A stretch of 64,000 nt of DNA from DATMRF01 sp035566435 (GCA_035566435.1 DATMRF010000085.1:8898-72897), one strand, 5' to 3'. Positions 1 to 9,534 are shown, counted from the first letter of the stretch. The notes: generated by a model from the sequence alone, not told the origin. Made by a program: numbers and translations.

Positions 1-1110
1 ACCCGCACCGATAACGCGATGATGGTGTTTGGCAGCATTCTGAACCAGCGGGCCTATCCGAGTGCCGGCCTGAACTTCAATGATGTGCCGAGCGTGGACG
101 ACCTGAATACGCGGGGCCTTGCGACGGTTCCGCTCTACACGGGCGGAAAGAACAAGGCGGGGCGGGCAGCCGCGATGGCCAACGCCGAAGCCGCTCACCA
201 GGAAAATGAGGCTGTCTGCAACGCCCTCGGTTTTGAGGTCTCACGCGCGTTTTACGCGGTGCTCAAGACCCGCCAATTCATTCGCGCGGCCGAGGCCGCC
301 GTCCATTCCTTCGAGACGAACCTTTTTATCGCGAACCAGCGCCTCGAAGGCGGCACGCTGCTCAAGACCGATGTGCTTGACCTCGAAGTCCGCCTGGCCC
401 AGGCGCGCGAGGACCTCGTCCGCGCCCGCAACGCCAACACCCTGGCCGAACGCGCGCTGCGCAATCTGCTCGGCCTCGAGGACGGCGAGTTCGTTGTGGC
501 CGACAGCGCTCCTGCTGTCACTGCTGCCGATTCTGGGGATTTCTCCGACCGAGCGGAGTTGGCCGCCGCTCGCCAACGGGAGCGCGCGGCGCAGCAGCAG
601 GTGCATGCAGCCAAAGCTGGTTATTTGCCCCGGGCCAGTGCCTTTGGCAGCCTCGACTACGATTACGGCTGGAAGTTTCAGAACGGCGGTGGCAGCTACA
701 CTGCGGGGGCGCTTGTCCAATGGGATATTTGGGACGGCAGACTTACCCGTGCGAAGCTCCGTGAGGCGAACGCCAACCTGGAATCAGCCCGCGAAGAACA
801 GCGCAAACTGCGTCTGGCCCTCGACCTTGAAACCGAGCAAGCGCGACTCGAACTCAAAACGGCCAATGAGCGGCTGAGCGTCACCGGCCAGTCGGTGGCC
901 CAAGCTTCAGAGAGCGCCACCCTGACCCGCGCCCGTTTCGAGCAGGGCACGGCCATGGCCACACAACTGCTTGATGCTGAAACGGCACTGGTGGCCGCCC
1001 GAGTGCGCCGCGCCGAAGCCGAAGCGGACCGCCAAATCGCGCTCGCCGCCCTGCGCAAGGCGCTCGCACTGCCCCAATTGCAATCCCGATCGAAATCTGA
1101 AAACAAATGA
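1..1110 (+). CDS. TolC family outer-membrane efflux protein (5' end cut by window)
   Basis: The reading frame is open from base 1, so the gene starts upstream and the signal peptide is missing; the first in-window ATG at 19 is probably internal. The visible ~369 residues carry two outer-membrane efflux (OEP) repeats: long, Ala/Glu/Arg-rich amphipathic helices, with a beta-strand segment near the middle (YDYGWKFQNGGG...GALVQWDIWDG) typical of the second repeat. The TolC family forms the trimeric outer-membrane duct of RND or type I exporters. The stop overlaps the ATG of the downstream adaptor by 4 bp (ATGA at 1107), so the two are translationally coupled and the duct most likely serves that adaptor and pump. 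Family call is firm; substrate is unknown. Confidence 0.85.
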   Translation, partial: TRTDNAMMVFGSILNQRAYPSAGLNFNDVPSVDDLNTRGLATVPLYTGGKNKAGRAAAMANAEAAHQENEAVCNALGFEVSRAFYAVLKTRQFIRAAEAAVHSFETNLFIANQRLEGGTLLKTDVLDLEVRLAQAREDLVRARNANTLAERALRNLLGLEDGEFVVADSAPAVTAADSGDFSDRAELAAARQRERAAQQQVHAAKAGYLPRASAFGSLDYDYGWKFQNGGGSYTAGALVQWDIWDGRLTRAKLREANANLESAREEQRKLRLALDLETEQARLELKTANERLSVTGQSVAQASESATLTRARFEQGTAMATQLLDAETALVAARVRRAEAEADRQIALAALRKALALPQLQSRSKSENK

Positions 1111-2255
1111 AAGCAACCCTTCCGTCCATCAGAAAACTGCGCTACGGAATGATCCGGCTGTCGTTCCACAGCGTTGTGGTCCTGCTCGTCAGTTTGGTGT
1201 GCTTGCCGGGCTGCGGAAAGCCAGGCAGAGAGAGAACGGGAGGGGACGAAAGTTTACCGACAGTCTCGGTGCGCGTTCAAACCGCAGAAAGCCAAGAGCG
1301 CCTCGTAACGGAGGAAATCGTCGGCACCGTGCGGGCCAAACTGCACGCTGCCCTGGAAGCGAAGCTGAGCGGGCGTATCGACAAGCTGGCGGTCCTCCTC
1401 GGCCAACGCGTCAGGGCCGGCCAGTTGGTTGCGCACTTGGACGCCGCTGAAATCAAGGCGCGTCTCGAACAGGCCGAAGCAGGTCTGCAGCACGCTGAGC
1501 GTGATTGGAAGCGCACCTCCTCACTCTTTGAGCAGCAGGCCGTCACCCGTTCCGAGCGCGACGCTGCCGACGCGCGTTTTCGGGTCGCCAAAGCGGCGGT
1601 AGCAGAGGCTCAGGCCATGCAGGGCTACGTTGAAGTGCTGGCTCCTTTTGACGGCGTGGTGACGAAGAAATGGGCAAACGTCGGCGACCTCGCCGCGCCC
1701 GGCAAAGCTTTGGTCGATATTGAAGACCCGGCCGCACTTCAGCTGGAAGCTGATGTGCCCGAGGCCATCGCGTCACGAATCCAACAGGACGCCCGGCTCG
1801 CTATCCGGGTCGATTCTATGAAGAGCGAGTTGATCGGCACAGTGAGGGAAATCGCACCAACCGCCGACGCCGCCAGTCGCACGTTCAGGGTCAAGTTGGA
1901 TTTACCGACGCTCCCGGACGACCCGGCGGCTCCCGTTACTGCGCACTCCACACCCGGCACCCAGCACCCAGCATTCAGCACTCCTAATTTCTTAAGGTCC
2001 GGCCAGTTTGCGCGGCTGGTCCTGCCGGTCGGGGAGACAACTTCGGTGCGGGTGCCCGGCTCGGCCGTGCTGCTGCGGGGTCAACTCGAACTCCTGTTCG
2101 TCGTTGTGAACCAACGCGCCCAACTGTACTTGGTCAAGACCGGCAAGCGGGTCGGCGACGAGGTCGAAATTCTCGCCGGCCTCGACGCGGGCGATTCCGT
2201 TGTGATTAGCGGGGCGGCGCAATTGGTGGACGGACAAGCCGTGCGGGCCCGATGA
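1107..2255 (+). CDS. RND efflux periplasmic adaptor lipoprotein (HlyD/AcrA family)
   Basis: Membrane-fusion protein of 382 aa that would bridge the RND pump to the TolC duct. A hydrophobic N-terminus ends in the lipobox LPGC (about residue 35), so it is a predicted lipoprotein. Then come a biotinyl-lipoyl-like half (AALEAKLSGRIDKL), an alpha-helical hairpin (KARLEQAEAGLQHAERDW), the second lipoyl half (VEVLAPFDGVVTKKWANVGD) and beta-barrel/C-terminal domains. The start overlaps the TolC stop. Odd: in the beta-barrel, where relatives run directly into a GQFARV-type motif, about 20 extra residues are encoded by a low-complexity repeat of intergenic type (1936-1996). The residues flanking it read through in frame. 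Confidence 0.88.
   Translation: MKATLPSIRKLRYGMIRLSFHSVVVLLVSLVCLPGCGKPGRERTGGDESLPTVSVRVQTAESQERLVTEEIVGTVRAKLHAALEAKLSGRIDKLAVLLGQRVRAGQLVAHLDAAEIKARLEQAEAGLQHAERDWKRTSSLFEQQAVTRSERDAADARFRVAKAAVAEAQAMQGYVEVLAPFDGVVTKKWANVGDLAAPGKALVDIEDPAALQLEADVPEAIASRIQQDARLAIRVDSMKSELIGTVREIAPTADAASRTFRVKLDLPTLPDDPAAPVTAHSTPGTQHPAFSTPNFLRSGQFARLVLPVGETTSVRVPGSAVLLRGQLELLFVVVNQRAQLYLVKTGKRVGDEVEILAGLDAGDSVVISGAAQLVDGQAVRAR
1936..1996 (+). repeat. Low-complexity CCCAGCA-type repeat inserted in the adaptor gene
   Basis: Degenerate 7-8 bp tandem words (ACCCGGCA, CCCAGCA, CCCAGCA, TTCAGCA) inside coding sequence. They translate to a Pro/Thr/His/Ser stretch ending just before SGQFARLVLP. The composition differs from the flanking coding DNA and resembles the repeat words in the intergenic gaps of this window. 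Confidence 0.6.
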
Positions 2256-2345
2256 AGCCTGAAAATTATCTCGTGGTCGGGGGTTTTGATTTTGTGATTT
2301 GGGATTTTCGGAACTGTTTCGGATTTCGGATTTCGGATTTTCTTC
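2256..2345 (+). repeat. Intergenic heptamer repeat GGATTTC
   Basis: The 90-bp gap between the adaptor and the pump contains T-rich low-complexity DNA ending in three tandem GGATTTC units (2321-2342) directly before the pump ATG at 2346. A related fragment (CGGATTTCGG) lies at the end of the methyltransferase gene near 13680. No regulatory function can be read from it. Confidence 0.55.
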
Positions 2346-5300
2346 ATGAGCGCCTCCTTCAACCCGCCCTCGCCCGCCCGCCTTGGTTTCGCCGGCCGCA
2401 TCGCGCGCGCGTTCATCGATTCGAAACTGACTCCCCTGGTCATTATCACTTCGCTTCTGCTGGGCGCAGCGGCGGTCATCATGCTTCCGCGCGAGGAAGA
2501 GCCTCAAATCAAGGTCCCCATGATCGACGTATTGGTGTCGATGCCCGGATTCAGCGCGAAAGAGGTCGAGGAGCGCGCCACGCGGCCGATGGAGAAGCTC
2601 CTCTGGGAAATCACCGGCGTCGAATACATCTACTCCACCTCGCGCCCCGGTGAGAGTCTCGCCATTGTTCGGTTCAAGGTTGGCGAGGACGTCGAGAAGA
2701 GTCTGGTCAAACTTAACCAGAAGCTGCAGTCCAACTTCGACAAAATCCCGCGCGGCATCTCCCTCCCTCTCATCAGACCCAAGTCGATTGACGATGTGCC
2801 GATCCTCGCACTGACGTTCCACAGCCAGAATTACGACCACCTGACCCTCCGGCGCTTGGTTTCTCAGGTGGACGATGCGGTTAAACAGGTGCCGTTGGTC
2901 GCTGAAACCACGCTCATCGGCGGTGCCCGCCGGCAGTTGCGGGTGCTGTTGGACCCTGCGCGGCTCGCTTCGCGCAACCTGAGCGCGGAGGAAATTGTGC
3001 CAATGCTCACGCAGGCGAACCGCCAGGCTATCGCCGGTGGGTTGACTAGCAATAACCGTGAAACCATTGTCGAAACCGGGGGCTTCCTCGCCAATGCGCA
3101 GGACGTCGGGAATGTGGTCGTCGGCGTGTTCGCCGGCAAACCCGTTTACCTGCGCGAAGTCGCGGAAATTAAAGACGGCGCGGAGGAGCCGTCGCAATAT
3201 GTGTTCTTTGGCTCAGGGGCAGCCCGTTCGGCGGCAGCCAGGGAACAACCCGCGGTCACGCTTAGCATTGCAAAGCGGCCTGGGGCCAATGCGATCTCTG
3301 TCGCGGACGAGGTCCTGAAGAAAGTCGAAACGTTGAAAGGGCGAACTATTCCCCGCGACGTGCAGATCTCCATCACGCGCAATTACGGCGAGACGGCGAC
3401 CGAGAAGTCGAACGAGCTTCTGCTCCACATGGGCATCGCGGTCGTCAGTGTCTCCGTGCTGATCTTGCTCACGCTCGGTTGGCGCGAATCGGCCATTGTT
3501 GCCATCGCGATCCCCGCCACGCTGGCGCTTACGTTGCTGGTCTTTTACCTCTACGGCTACACCCTGAACCGAATCACCCTGTTCGCGCTGATTTTCTCGA
3601 TCGGCATCCTGGTGGACGACGCCATCGTGGTCGTCGAGAATATCGTCAGGCATTTCCACCTGCCTCAAAACAATGGCCGGAATTGGTCGGTGCTTGCAGT
3701 GGAAGCGGTGAACGAGGTCGGCAATCCGACGATCCTCGCCACCTTCGCGGTGATCGCTGCCGTGTTGCCCATGGCGTTTGTGGGCGGATTGATGGGACCT
3801 TATATGCGGCCCATCCCCATCGGTTCCAGCGCTGCGATGGCTTTCTCGCTGGCGATCGCTTTCATCGTGACGCCCTGGGCCTCAATTCGGATTTTGCACT
3901 GGGGCAGGAAGTACTCCTCCTTCACTACGGGCGTTGCCCCTGTCGCTGGCGCGGCCCGTTCTCATTCAGCGCACCCGGAAGACTTTTTCACCCGCTTTTA
4001 CCGCCGGTTTATGGGCCCGCTGCTTGCCCACCAGCGCTGGCGGTACGCGTTTCTCGCCGGCATCGTCGGGCTGCTCCTGGTGGCCATGGCCCTGGTGGGC
4101 GTTGGGTTTGTAAAAGTCAAGATGTTGCCCTTCGACAACAAGAGCGAGTTCCAGATTATTCTTAATATGCCCGAAGGCAGCGCGCTCGAGCGTACGGCTC
4201 AGGCGGCTCGCGAGATCGGTGCTGCCGTGCGCCTCGAACCGCAGGTGACGGATTACCAGATTTATGCGGGGGTCGCCGCGCCTTTCAACTTCAACGGCCT
4301 GGTCCGTCACTATTTCATGAGGCGCGGCGCGCACATCGCAGACCTGCAAATCAACCTCGTGCCCAAGGGCCAGCGCAAAGCCCAGAGCCATGACATCGCC
4401 AAACGGGTCCGGTCGCGCGTCGCTGCCGTCGCGGCCAAGTACAGGGCGCGCGTCGCTGTCGCCGAAGTCCCGCCGGGTCCGCCCGTGCTGCAGACCCTGG
4501 TCGCCGAAATCTATGGCCCGACCGAGGAAAGCCGTCTGGCTTTGGCACGGAAGGTGATTGACATTTTTCACAACACTCGGGGTGTGGTGGACACGGATTG
4601 GTACATCGAGGCCGACCAGCCCCAGGCGCGCTTTACCATCGATAAGGAGAAGGCCGCACTAAGTGGCATCAGCGCGGACACCATTTCACAAACCTTGCGC
4701 ATAGCGGTGGGCGGGGAAGCTGTCGATCTGCTCCACGTCCCTCGTGACAAGGAAGACGTGAACATCTTTCTTCAGCTCCCGCGTGCGAGCCGCACGACCC
4801 CGGAAGAGTTGCTCGCCCTGCGCGTGCGCTCACCCGTCGACCCGGCGGCGCCCCTTGTGCCGTTGCGCGAACTGGTCAAGGTTGAGCCGACCATCGTGGA
4901 CAAGAGCATCTACCACAAGAATCTCATGCCGGTCACATACGTCATCGGTGATGTGGCCGGCGTGGTCGAGAGTCCGGTCTACGCAATCCTGAAAATGAAT
5001 CAAGCGCTTCGGTCGCTCGATACCCGTGAGTTCGGCGGAACCGGCGCTTCGCTCAAAATCTTCAATGCTGTTCAACCGTTCACCGAGGATAGGCCTTCGC
5101 TCAAATGGGACGGCGAGTGGCACATCACGATCGAGGTCTTCCGTGACCTCGGCACTGCGTTCGCCGCCGTGCTGGTTTTGATCTTCATCCTCATGGTGGG
5201 ATGGTTTCGGTCGTTTCTCACGCCTCTGGTGGTCATGGCGGCAATTCCCTTCTCGCTCGTGGGCATCCTGCCGGCTCACGGACTGATGGGCGCGTCCTTC

Positions 5301-5663
5301 ACCGCGACCTCCATGATCGGCTTTATGGCCGGCGCGGGCATCGTGGTGCGCAACTCGATTATCCTGGTGGATTTTATCGAGCAACGAGTGACGGAAGGCA
5401 TGCCCCTCGAGCAGGCGGTCGTAGATGCCGGCGCGGTCCGCTTTCGTCCCATGCTGTTGACCGCTTTGGCCGTCGTGGTCGGTGCCAGCGTCATTCTGGC
5501 CGATCCCATTTTCCAGGGCCTGGCCATTTCGCTCATGGCCGGTGAAGTCGCGTCCTTGCTGATCAGCCGCATGGCCGTTCCGGTGCTCTATTTCATGGCC
5601 TACAACCGCAAACCGTCCGTCAGCACCGCCCCTTTCCCCTTGAAGCGTGAAGGAGCACTCTGA
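2346..5663 (+). CDS. RND family efflux transporter permease
   Basis: Inner-membrane proton-driven pump of 1105 aa, close to the usual length of about 1050. TM1 follows a short cytoplasmic tail (LTPLVIITSLLLGAAAVIMLP). A large periplasmic porter domain follows, then the TM2-6 block with the TM4 motif GILVDDAIVVVENI at about residue 420, whose two Asp are the proton-relay acids of the AcrB/CzcA superfamily. The second half repeats the fold: second periplasmic loop from about 590, then TM8-12 with IGFMAGAGIVVRNSIILVDF. It forms a tripartite system with the two upstream genes. Drug versus metal specificity cannot be decided from sequence by eye; metal-site residues are not obvious. Confidence 0.92.
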   Translation: MSASFNPPSPARLGFAGRIARAFIDSKLTPLVIITSLLLGAAAVIMLPREEEPQIKVPMIDVLVSMPGFSAKEVEERATRPMEKLLWEITGVEYIYSTSRPGESLAIVRFKVGEDVEKSLVKLNQKLQSNFDKIPRGISLPLIRPKSIDDVPILALTFHSQNYDHLTLRRLVSQVDDAVKQVPLVAETTLIGGARRQLRVLLDPARLASRNLSAEEIVPMLTQANRQAIAGGLTSNNRETIVETGGFLANAQDVGNVVVGVFAGKPVYLREVAEIKDGAEEPSQYVFFGSGAARSAAAREQPAVTLSIAKRPGANAISVADEVLKKVETLKGRTIPRDVQISITRNYGETATEKSNELLLHMGIAVVSVSVLILLTLGWRESAIVAIAIPATLALTLLVFYLYGYTLNRITLFALIFSIGILVDDAIVVVENIVRHFHLPQNNGRNWSVLAVEAVNEVGNPTILATFAVIAAVLPMAFVGGLMGPYMRPIPIGSSAAMAFSLAIAFIVTPWASIRILHWGRKYSSFTTGVAPVAGAARSHSAHPEDFFTRFYRRFMGPLLAHQRWRYAFLAGIVGLLLVAMALVGVGFVKVKMLPFDNKSEFQIILNMPEGSALERTAQAAREIGAAVRLEPQVTDYQIYAGVAAPFNFNGLVRHYFMRRGAHIADLQINLVPKGQRKAQSHDIAKRVRSRVAAVAAKYRARVAVAEVPPGPPVLQTLVAEIYGPTEESRLALARKVIDIFHNTRGVVDTDWYIEADQPQARFTIDKEKAALSGISADTISQTLRIAVGGEAVDLLHVPRDKEDVNIFLQLPRASRTTPEELLALRVRSPVDPAAPLVPLRELVKVEPTIVDKSIYHKNLMPVTYVIGDVAGVVESPVYAILKMNQALRSLDTREFGGTGASLKIFNAVQPFTEDRPSLKWDGEWHITIEVFRDLGTAFAAVLVLIFILMVGWFRSFLTPLVVMAAIPFSLVGILPAHGLMGASFTATSMIGFMAGAGIVVRNSIILVDFIEQRVTEGMPLEQAVVDAGAVRFRPMLLTALAVVVGASVILADPIFQGLAISLMAGEVASLLISRMAVPVLYFMAYNRKPSVSTAPFPLKREGAL

Positions 5664-5675
5664 TACCTGTATTTC

Positions 5676-6785
5676 ATGACGAACGGTTCGCTCCTTCAGC
5701 GGCAGCACGTGTTGGCTGCGGCGTTCGTTATCCTCCTCTCCTGCTGCATCGTCGATGCCCGGCCGAAGGTGACGGTCGCCGCAGCCCCTGATTTGGAAAG
5801 GTACCAAAAAGTTTACCTGGGCCAGATCAAGAACGATCACGCCAAAGTGTATCTTGGCGTGCTCAAGCGTCTTCAAAAGGCTGGATTTGAGGTCGTCGAG
5901 CTTAAGCCGGAGAAGTTACCCTTCGTTTCTCAGGGGACAGGCTTCCTCGTCACCTCGGATGGTCAGGTGGTGACCTGCGCGCATGTCGTCGGGCGTGAGC
6001 CCAAGGCCACCTTATGGATTCAAGGCGTTCGCTACCTGGGCCGAGTCGTTGCTGTGGACACCAATGTTGATGTCGCCGTCATTCAAGTTGAGGATTCCCA
6101 TCCGCCATTCCGTTGGGTGGCTTTCTCCGCCGAGAGTACCTACCGCATGGGACAGGACATCTTTAGCATGGGTTTCCCCCTGGCCGATTTGTTGGGCACC
6201 CAACCTCGTCTGACCAAGGGCCTGGTCAGCTCGACCTCCGGCCTGGCAGACGACCCGAAGCAACTCCAGGTTTCGGCCGAGGTGCAGGCAGGAAACAGCG
6301 GCGGCCCGCTGTTGAATGCGCGAGGTGAGGTGATCGGCATGGTGTCAGCGACGTTGAATCCCGTGAAAGTAATGCTCCTGTCGGGAGGAGACCTTCCGCA
6401 GAACGTGAACTTCGCGATTAAGAAGGAACCCATCGAGGAGTTCCTGGCTTCGTCCAAAGTCTCCTTCGCAGCCCGCACGAATACCCCCTCGGCGGACGTT
6501 TTCGAGGACGCGGGAAAGTCGCTGGTCCTGGTTAGAGGCGGGATTGTCGATGAGGAGAGATTGCACGAGAAGCCCTTAGTCTGCCGCTGCGATTATTTTC
6601 TGCTAAACGGGAACTTTCTGAGGTTGAGGATTAGCTTCATCGATGTCAGGAAACTGAGCATCGTTTTGAGCGCGAGCCTGGATCAATACACCGTCGCCTC
6701 CCAAAATTCAGTGCTGGATCAGATGTTTGCCGAGATTTGCGCCAGGTTTTTTCCCGAGCGCCCGGAATCGAAGAAGAAGAAGTAA
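5676..6785 (+). CDS. Secreted trypsin-like (S1C/HtrA-type) serine protease
   Basis: 369 aa with a hydrophobic signal segment (residues about 11-28). The chymotrypsin-fold triad is complete: His103 in VVTCAHVVG, Asp132 in NVDVAVIQV, Ser208 in QAGNSGGPL. No PDZ domain follows; instead there is a C-terminal extension of about 130 aa without a family I recognise. DegP relatives degrade or refold misfolded envelope proteins. It begins 12 bp after the RND pump stop on the same strand, so it is probably cotranscribed and may act in quality control of the efflux assembly; that link is inference. Confidence 0.82.
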   Translation: MTNGSLLQRQHVLAAAFVILLSCCIVDARPKVTVAAAPDLERYQKVYLGQIKNDHAKVYLGVLKRLQKAGFEVVELKPEKLPFVSQGTGFLVTSDGQVVTCAHVVGREPKATLWIQGVRYLGRVVAVDTNVDVAVIQVEDSHPPFRWVAFSAESTYRMGQDIFSMGFPLADLLGTQPRLTKGLVSSTSGLADDPKQLQVSAEVQAGNSGGPLLNARGEVIGMVSATLNPVKVMLLSGGDLPQNVNFAIKKEPIEEFLASSKVSFAARTNTPSADVFEDAGKSLVLVRGGIVDEERLHEKPLVCRCDYFLLNGNFLRLRISFIDVRKLSIVLSASLDQYTVASQNSVLDQMFAEICARFFPERPESKKKK

Positions 6786-7179
6786 CCACCCGCTCTCGGC
6801 ATGTGCAGCTTACGGGGAGTGGAGTCACGACCAGGGGGCGGGAAATGAGATATTGTTGCGCTGACTCGAAGTTAGTCGCAGTCGAAGTTGACGGTTGGGG
6901 TGAAGCCGCAGTCCACAGAGCGCGTCGGGTTTGGGGGGGCGCGCGAGGTACCGCAGGACAAGAGGGGTGCAGATAGCTACAGATGGCTGCAAATGGAGGG
7001 GCGGGTGTCGAGGGTCAACGTTGAGTGAGGATTCCAGGTTCGAGATTTGAAAGGGGAATGGGGACTTTCGGTAATCGTAAAGGATTTGACCTTTAGATGG
7101 CTACCAGCACCGACCGCCAGCAACCCGGACCTACCGGCGAGCTACCGCCGACCTACCGTGACCTGGGGTTGAACGCTGC
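6786..7179 (+). repeat. Gene-free gap with degenerate short repeats
   Basis: A 394-bp gap with no credible gene. From about 6966 to 7000 it holds GCAGATGGCTG-like words (GTGCAGATAGCTACAGATGG, then a CTGCAAATGG unit). At 7081-7099 there is a 19-mer beginning AGGATTTGACC and ending TTTAGATG that recurs exactly at 63491-63509. Then come CTACC units at 7101, 7131, 7142 and 7153 (11-bp spacing for the last three). The same ingredients, in related order, make up part of the right-hand repeat region after 63062. Confidence 0.65.
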
Positions 7180-9444
7180 TTGAACCGGTTCCTCTACTTC
7201 ACATTTAAAAATCAAAAATTTGTTGCCCGCGACCCTGTCCTCCGCTATCCCCGTCCCATTACTCGCAAACACATACTCGCGCTTGCCTACACGCTTTGGA
7301 CTGCGTTGGCCTCGTTGGCCGCAGGCGAAGACCTAGCGCTGACCATCCAAGCCAACGTTATGGTCGAGGCGACCTTCAGCGCAACTCGCACCTACCTGGA
7401 CCCGTTTAACGAGCTCACTCTGGACGTGGTATTCAGCGAGCCGCGAGGAGGTGAACTGCGGGTCCCGGCTTTTTGGGCCAGCAGCAACGTGTGGAAAGTG
7501 CGCTACGCGTCGCCGGTTCCTGGCGTCCATCGCTTTCGCACCGAATGTTCCGAACCGCGCGACTCGGGCCTGCATGGCATCGCCGGCACAGTAACGGTTC
7601 ATCCGTACACCGGCAGCAACCCGCTTTATGCGCATGGGCCCTTGCGCGTCGCCGCCGGCTCCCGATACCTCGAGCACCTGGATCACACGCCTTTTTTCTG
7701 GCTGGCCGACACCTGGTGGATGGGGCTTTGCCATCGGCTCCACTGGCCTGAGGAGTTCCGCACGCTGGCTGCCGACCGGAAGGAGAAAGGCTTCAACGTC
7801 ATCCAAATTGTCGCCGGCCTTTATCCCGACATGCCGCCGTTCGATCCGCGTGGCGCCAACGAAGCGGGGTACCCCTGGGAAACCAACTACGCTCGCATCC
7901 GGCCTGAATATTTCAACGCCGCAGACCAACGCCTTGGCTACCTAGTTGACCAGGGATTCACGCCCTGCATCGTGGGCGCCTGGGGCTATTTCCTGCCACG
8001 GATGGGTATGGATAAGATGAAAGCGCACTGGCGCTATCTCATCGCGCGGTACGGCGCCTGGCCGGTAGCGTGGTGCGCAGCGGGCGAGGCGAACCTGCCA
8101 TGGTATCTGGCACCCGGGTTCCCCTACGATGACCGCCAGCAAGTGCGCGGTTGGACCGAGGTCATGCGCTATATTCGCGCGACCGACCCCTTTCACCGGC
8201 CGCTGACGGTGCATCCGACCGCCATTCGCCACTACACCGCCCGCCATGCAACCGACGACCCCGCGTTGCTCGATTTCGACTTGCTGCAGACGTCGCACGG
8301 TCAACGCGATGGCGTGCCGCTGACCGTAAAGGCCGTGCGGGAATCTTACGCCGCTACGCCGCGGATGCCCGTCATCGATGGGGAGGCCAGCTACGAAATG
8401 TTGGGCGACAGCCTTCCTACGGAGTGGACCCGGTGCATGTTTTGGCTATGCCTTATGAACGGCGCGGCCGGCCACACTTACGGCGCCAACGGCATCTGGC
8501 AATGCAATCGCCCGGGCGAACCGCATGGCAAATCGCCGCACGGCGGCAGCTACGGCAACATTCCGTGGAACGAGGCCATGCATTTGCCAGGCTCGCGTCA
8601 GATGGGCCTGGCCAAAGCGTTTCTCGAACAATACCCCTGGCAACGTTTCGAGCCGCACCCGGAGTGGGCGGTTTGCCAGAAGGAACCGTCGCTTCGCCTG
8701 GGTGGATGTGCCTGGATTTGGTTCCCGGAAGGCGACCCGGCCAAGGACGCCCCCGCCGCGAAACGCTACTTTCGCCACAGCTTCACTTTGCCCGCAGGCA
8801 AAACCATCGAGCGCGCCAGCCTTTGGGCCTCGGGCGATGACTGGTGCGCCGTCAAGCTCAACGGGCTGACGCTTGGCGCCTGTGAAGACTGGCGTTACGG
8901 CCGCCAATTCGATGAGCTCGCTCGGCTGCTGAAAAGCGGCACGAACCTTCTGGCACTCGTCGCTGAAAACAAGCCAACCACCCTCTTAGCCAATCCCGCC
9001 GGCTTGCTTGCCTGCATGGAAATCCGGCTTGCCGACGGTGAAACGCGGCGCTTCGCCACCGACGATACCTGGCTCTGCGCGACTAACGAGTTGGCAAATT
9101 GGGACGCCGCTGCCTTTGACGACCATGCCTGGGTCCAGGCTATGGTGCTTGGCCGCTATGGCGATGGACCGTGGGGCCGCGTCGGCCGGCCAAACGACGA
9201 TGTGCTCGAGCCGCAGGCCGCCGGTATCCCTGGCCAGGTGCGGATTATTTACGTGCCCGAGAGTCGTTCAATCGAAGTTGGCAACCTCGGCCCGCAGGCT
9301 CAATACAAAGCAACTTATTTCGACCCGGTCACCGGCGAAGAGAAATCCCTTGGCGCGCTCCAAGCCGACCATCGCGGCGCATGGCGATGCCCGCCCCCAT
9401 CAGGCCAGAACCACGATTGGGTTCTTGTCTTGGAAAACCGTTGA
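7180..9444 (+). CDS. Secreted GH140/apiosidase-like glycoside hydrolase (DUF5060-DUF4038)
   Basis: Predicted exported protein of 754 aa; a TTG at 7180 is the only workable in-frame start before the signal-like segment at about residues 30-48. Residues about 55-145 match a DUF5060 beta-sandwich. Residues about 155-450 match the DUF4038/apiosidase-like TIM barrel, with likely acid/base Glu303 (AAGEANLPWYL) and nucleophile Glu402 (VIDGEASYEM). Residues about 520-660 resemble a galactose-binding jelly roll (ASGDDWCAVKLNG), and the C-terminus resembles the putative collagen-binding domain usually found in this family. GH140 members attack pectin side chains (apiose in rhamnogalacturonan II); activity here is inferred. 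It stands alone, flanked by repeat-rich gaps. Confidence 0.8.
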   Translation: MNRFLYFTFKNQKFVARDPVLRYPRPITRKHILALAYTLWTALASLAAGEDLALTIQANVMVEATFSATRTYLDPFNELTLDVVFSEPRGGELRVPAFWASSNVWKVRYASPVPGVHRFRTECSEPRDSGLHGIAGTVTVHPYTGSNPLYAHGPLRVAAGSRYLEHLDHTPFFWLADTWWMGLCHRLHWPEEFRTLAADRKEKGFNVIQIVAGLYPDMPPFDPRGANEAGYPWETNYARIRPEYFNAADQRLGYLVDQGFTPCIVGAWGYFLPRMGMDKMKAHWRYLIARYGAWPVAWCAAGEANLPWYLAPGFPYDDRQQVRGWTEVMRYIRATDPFHRPLTVHPTAIRHYTARHATDDPALLDFDLLQTSHGQRDGVPLTVKAVRESYAATPRMPVIDGEASYEMLGDSLPTEWTRCMFWLCLMNGAAGHTYGANGIWQCNRPGEPHGKSPHGGSYGNIPWNEAMHLPGSRQMGLAKAFLEQYPWQRFEPHPEWAVCQKEPSLRLGGCAWIWFPEGDPAKDAPAAKRYFRHSFTLPAGKTIERASLWASGDDWCAVKLNGLTLGACEDWRYGRQFDELARLLKSGTNLLALVAENKPTTLLANPAGLLACMEIRLADGETRRFATDDTWLCATNELANWDAAAFDDHAWVQAMVLGRYGDGPWGRVGRPNDDVLEPQAAGIPGQVRIIYVPESRSIEVGNLGPQAQYKATYFDPVTGEEKSLGALQADHRGAWRCPPPSGQNHDWVLVLENR

Positions 9445-9465
9445 GCAGCGCGACGCACGATGCAC

Positions 9466-9483
9466 CACGCATCGCGTTTCACG
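9466..9483 (+). repeat. 18-bp dispersed repeat, copy 1
   Basis: CACGCATCGCGTTTCACG in the gap between the glycosidase and ada. A copy with one mismatch lies at 61203-61220, before the MATE gene. The surrounding 30 bp is built of similar CACG/CGCA words. Confidence 0.5.
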
Positions 9484-9534
9484 CCGGCAAGCTGGTGTCG
9501 CTTTTTCGGTGGAACGGTATGCTAAGTTGTTTAA

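Noticed and set aside
4830..5876. 348-codon minus-strand frame rich in Asp, His and Arg
   Set aside because: Antisense to the RND pump; composition typical of a reverse-frame shadow.
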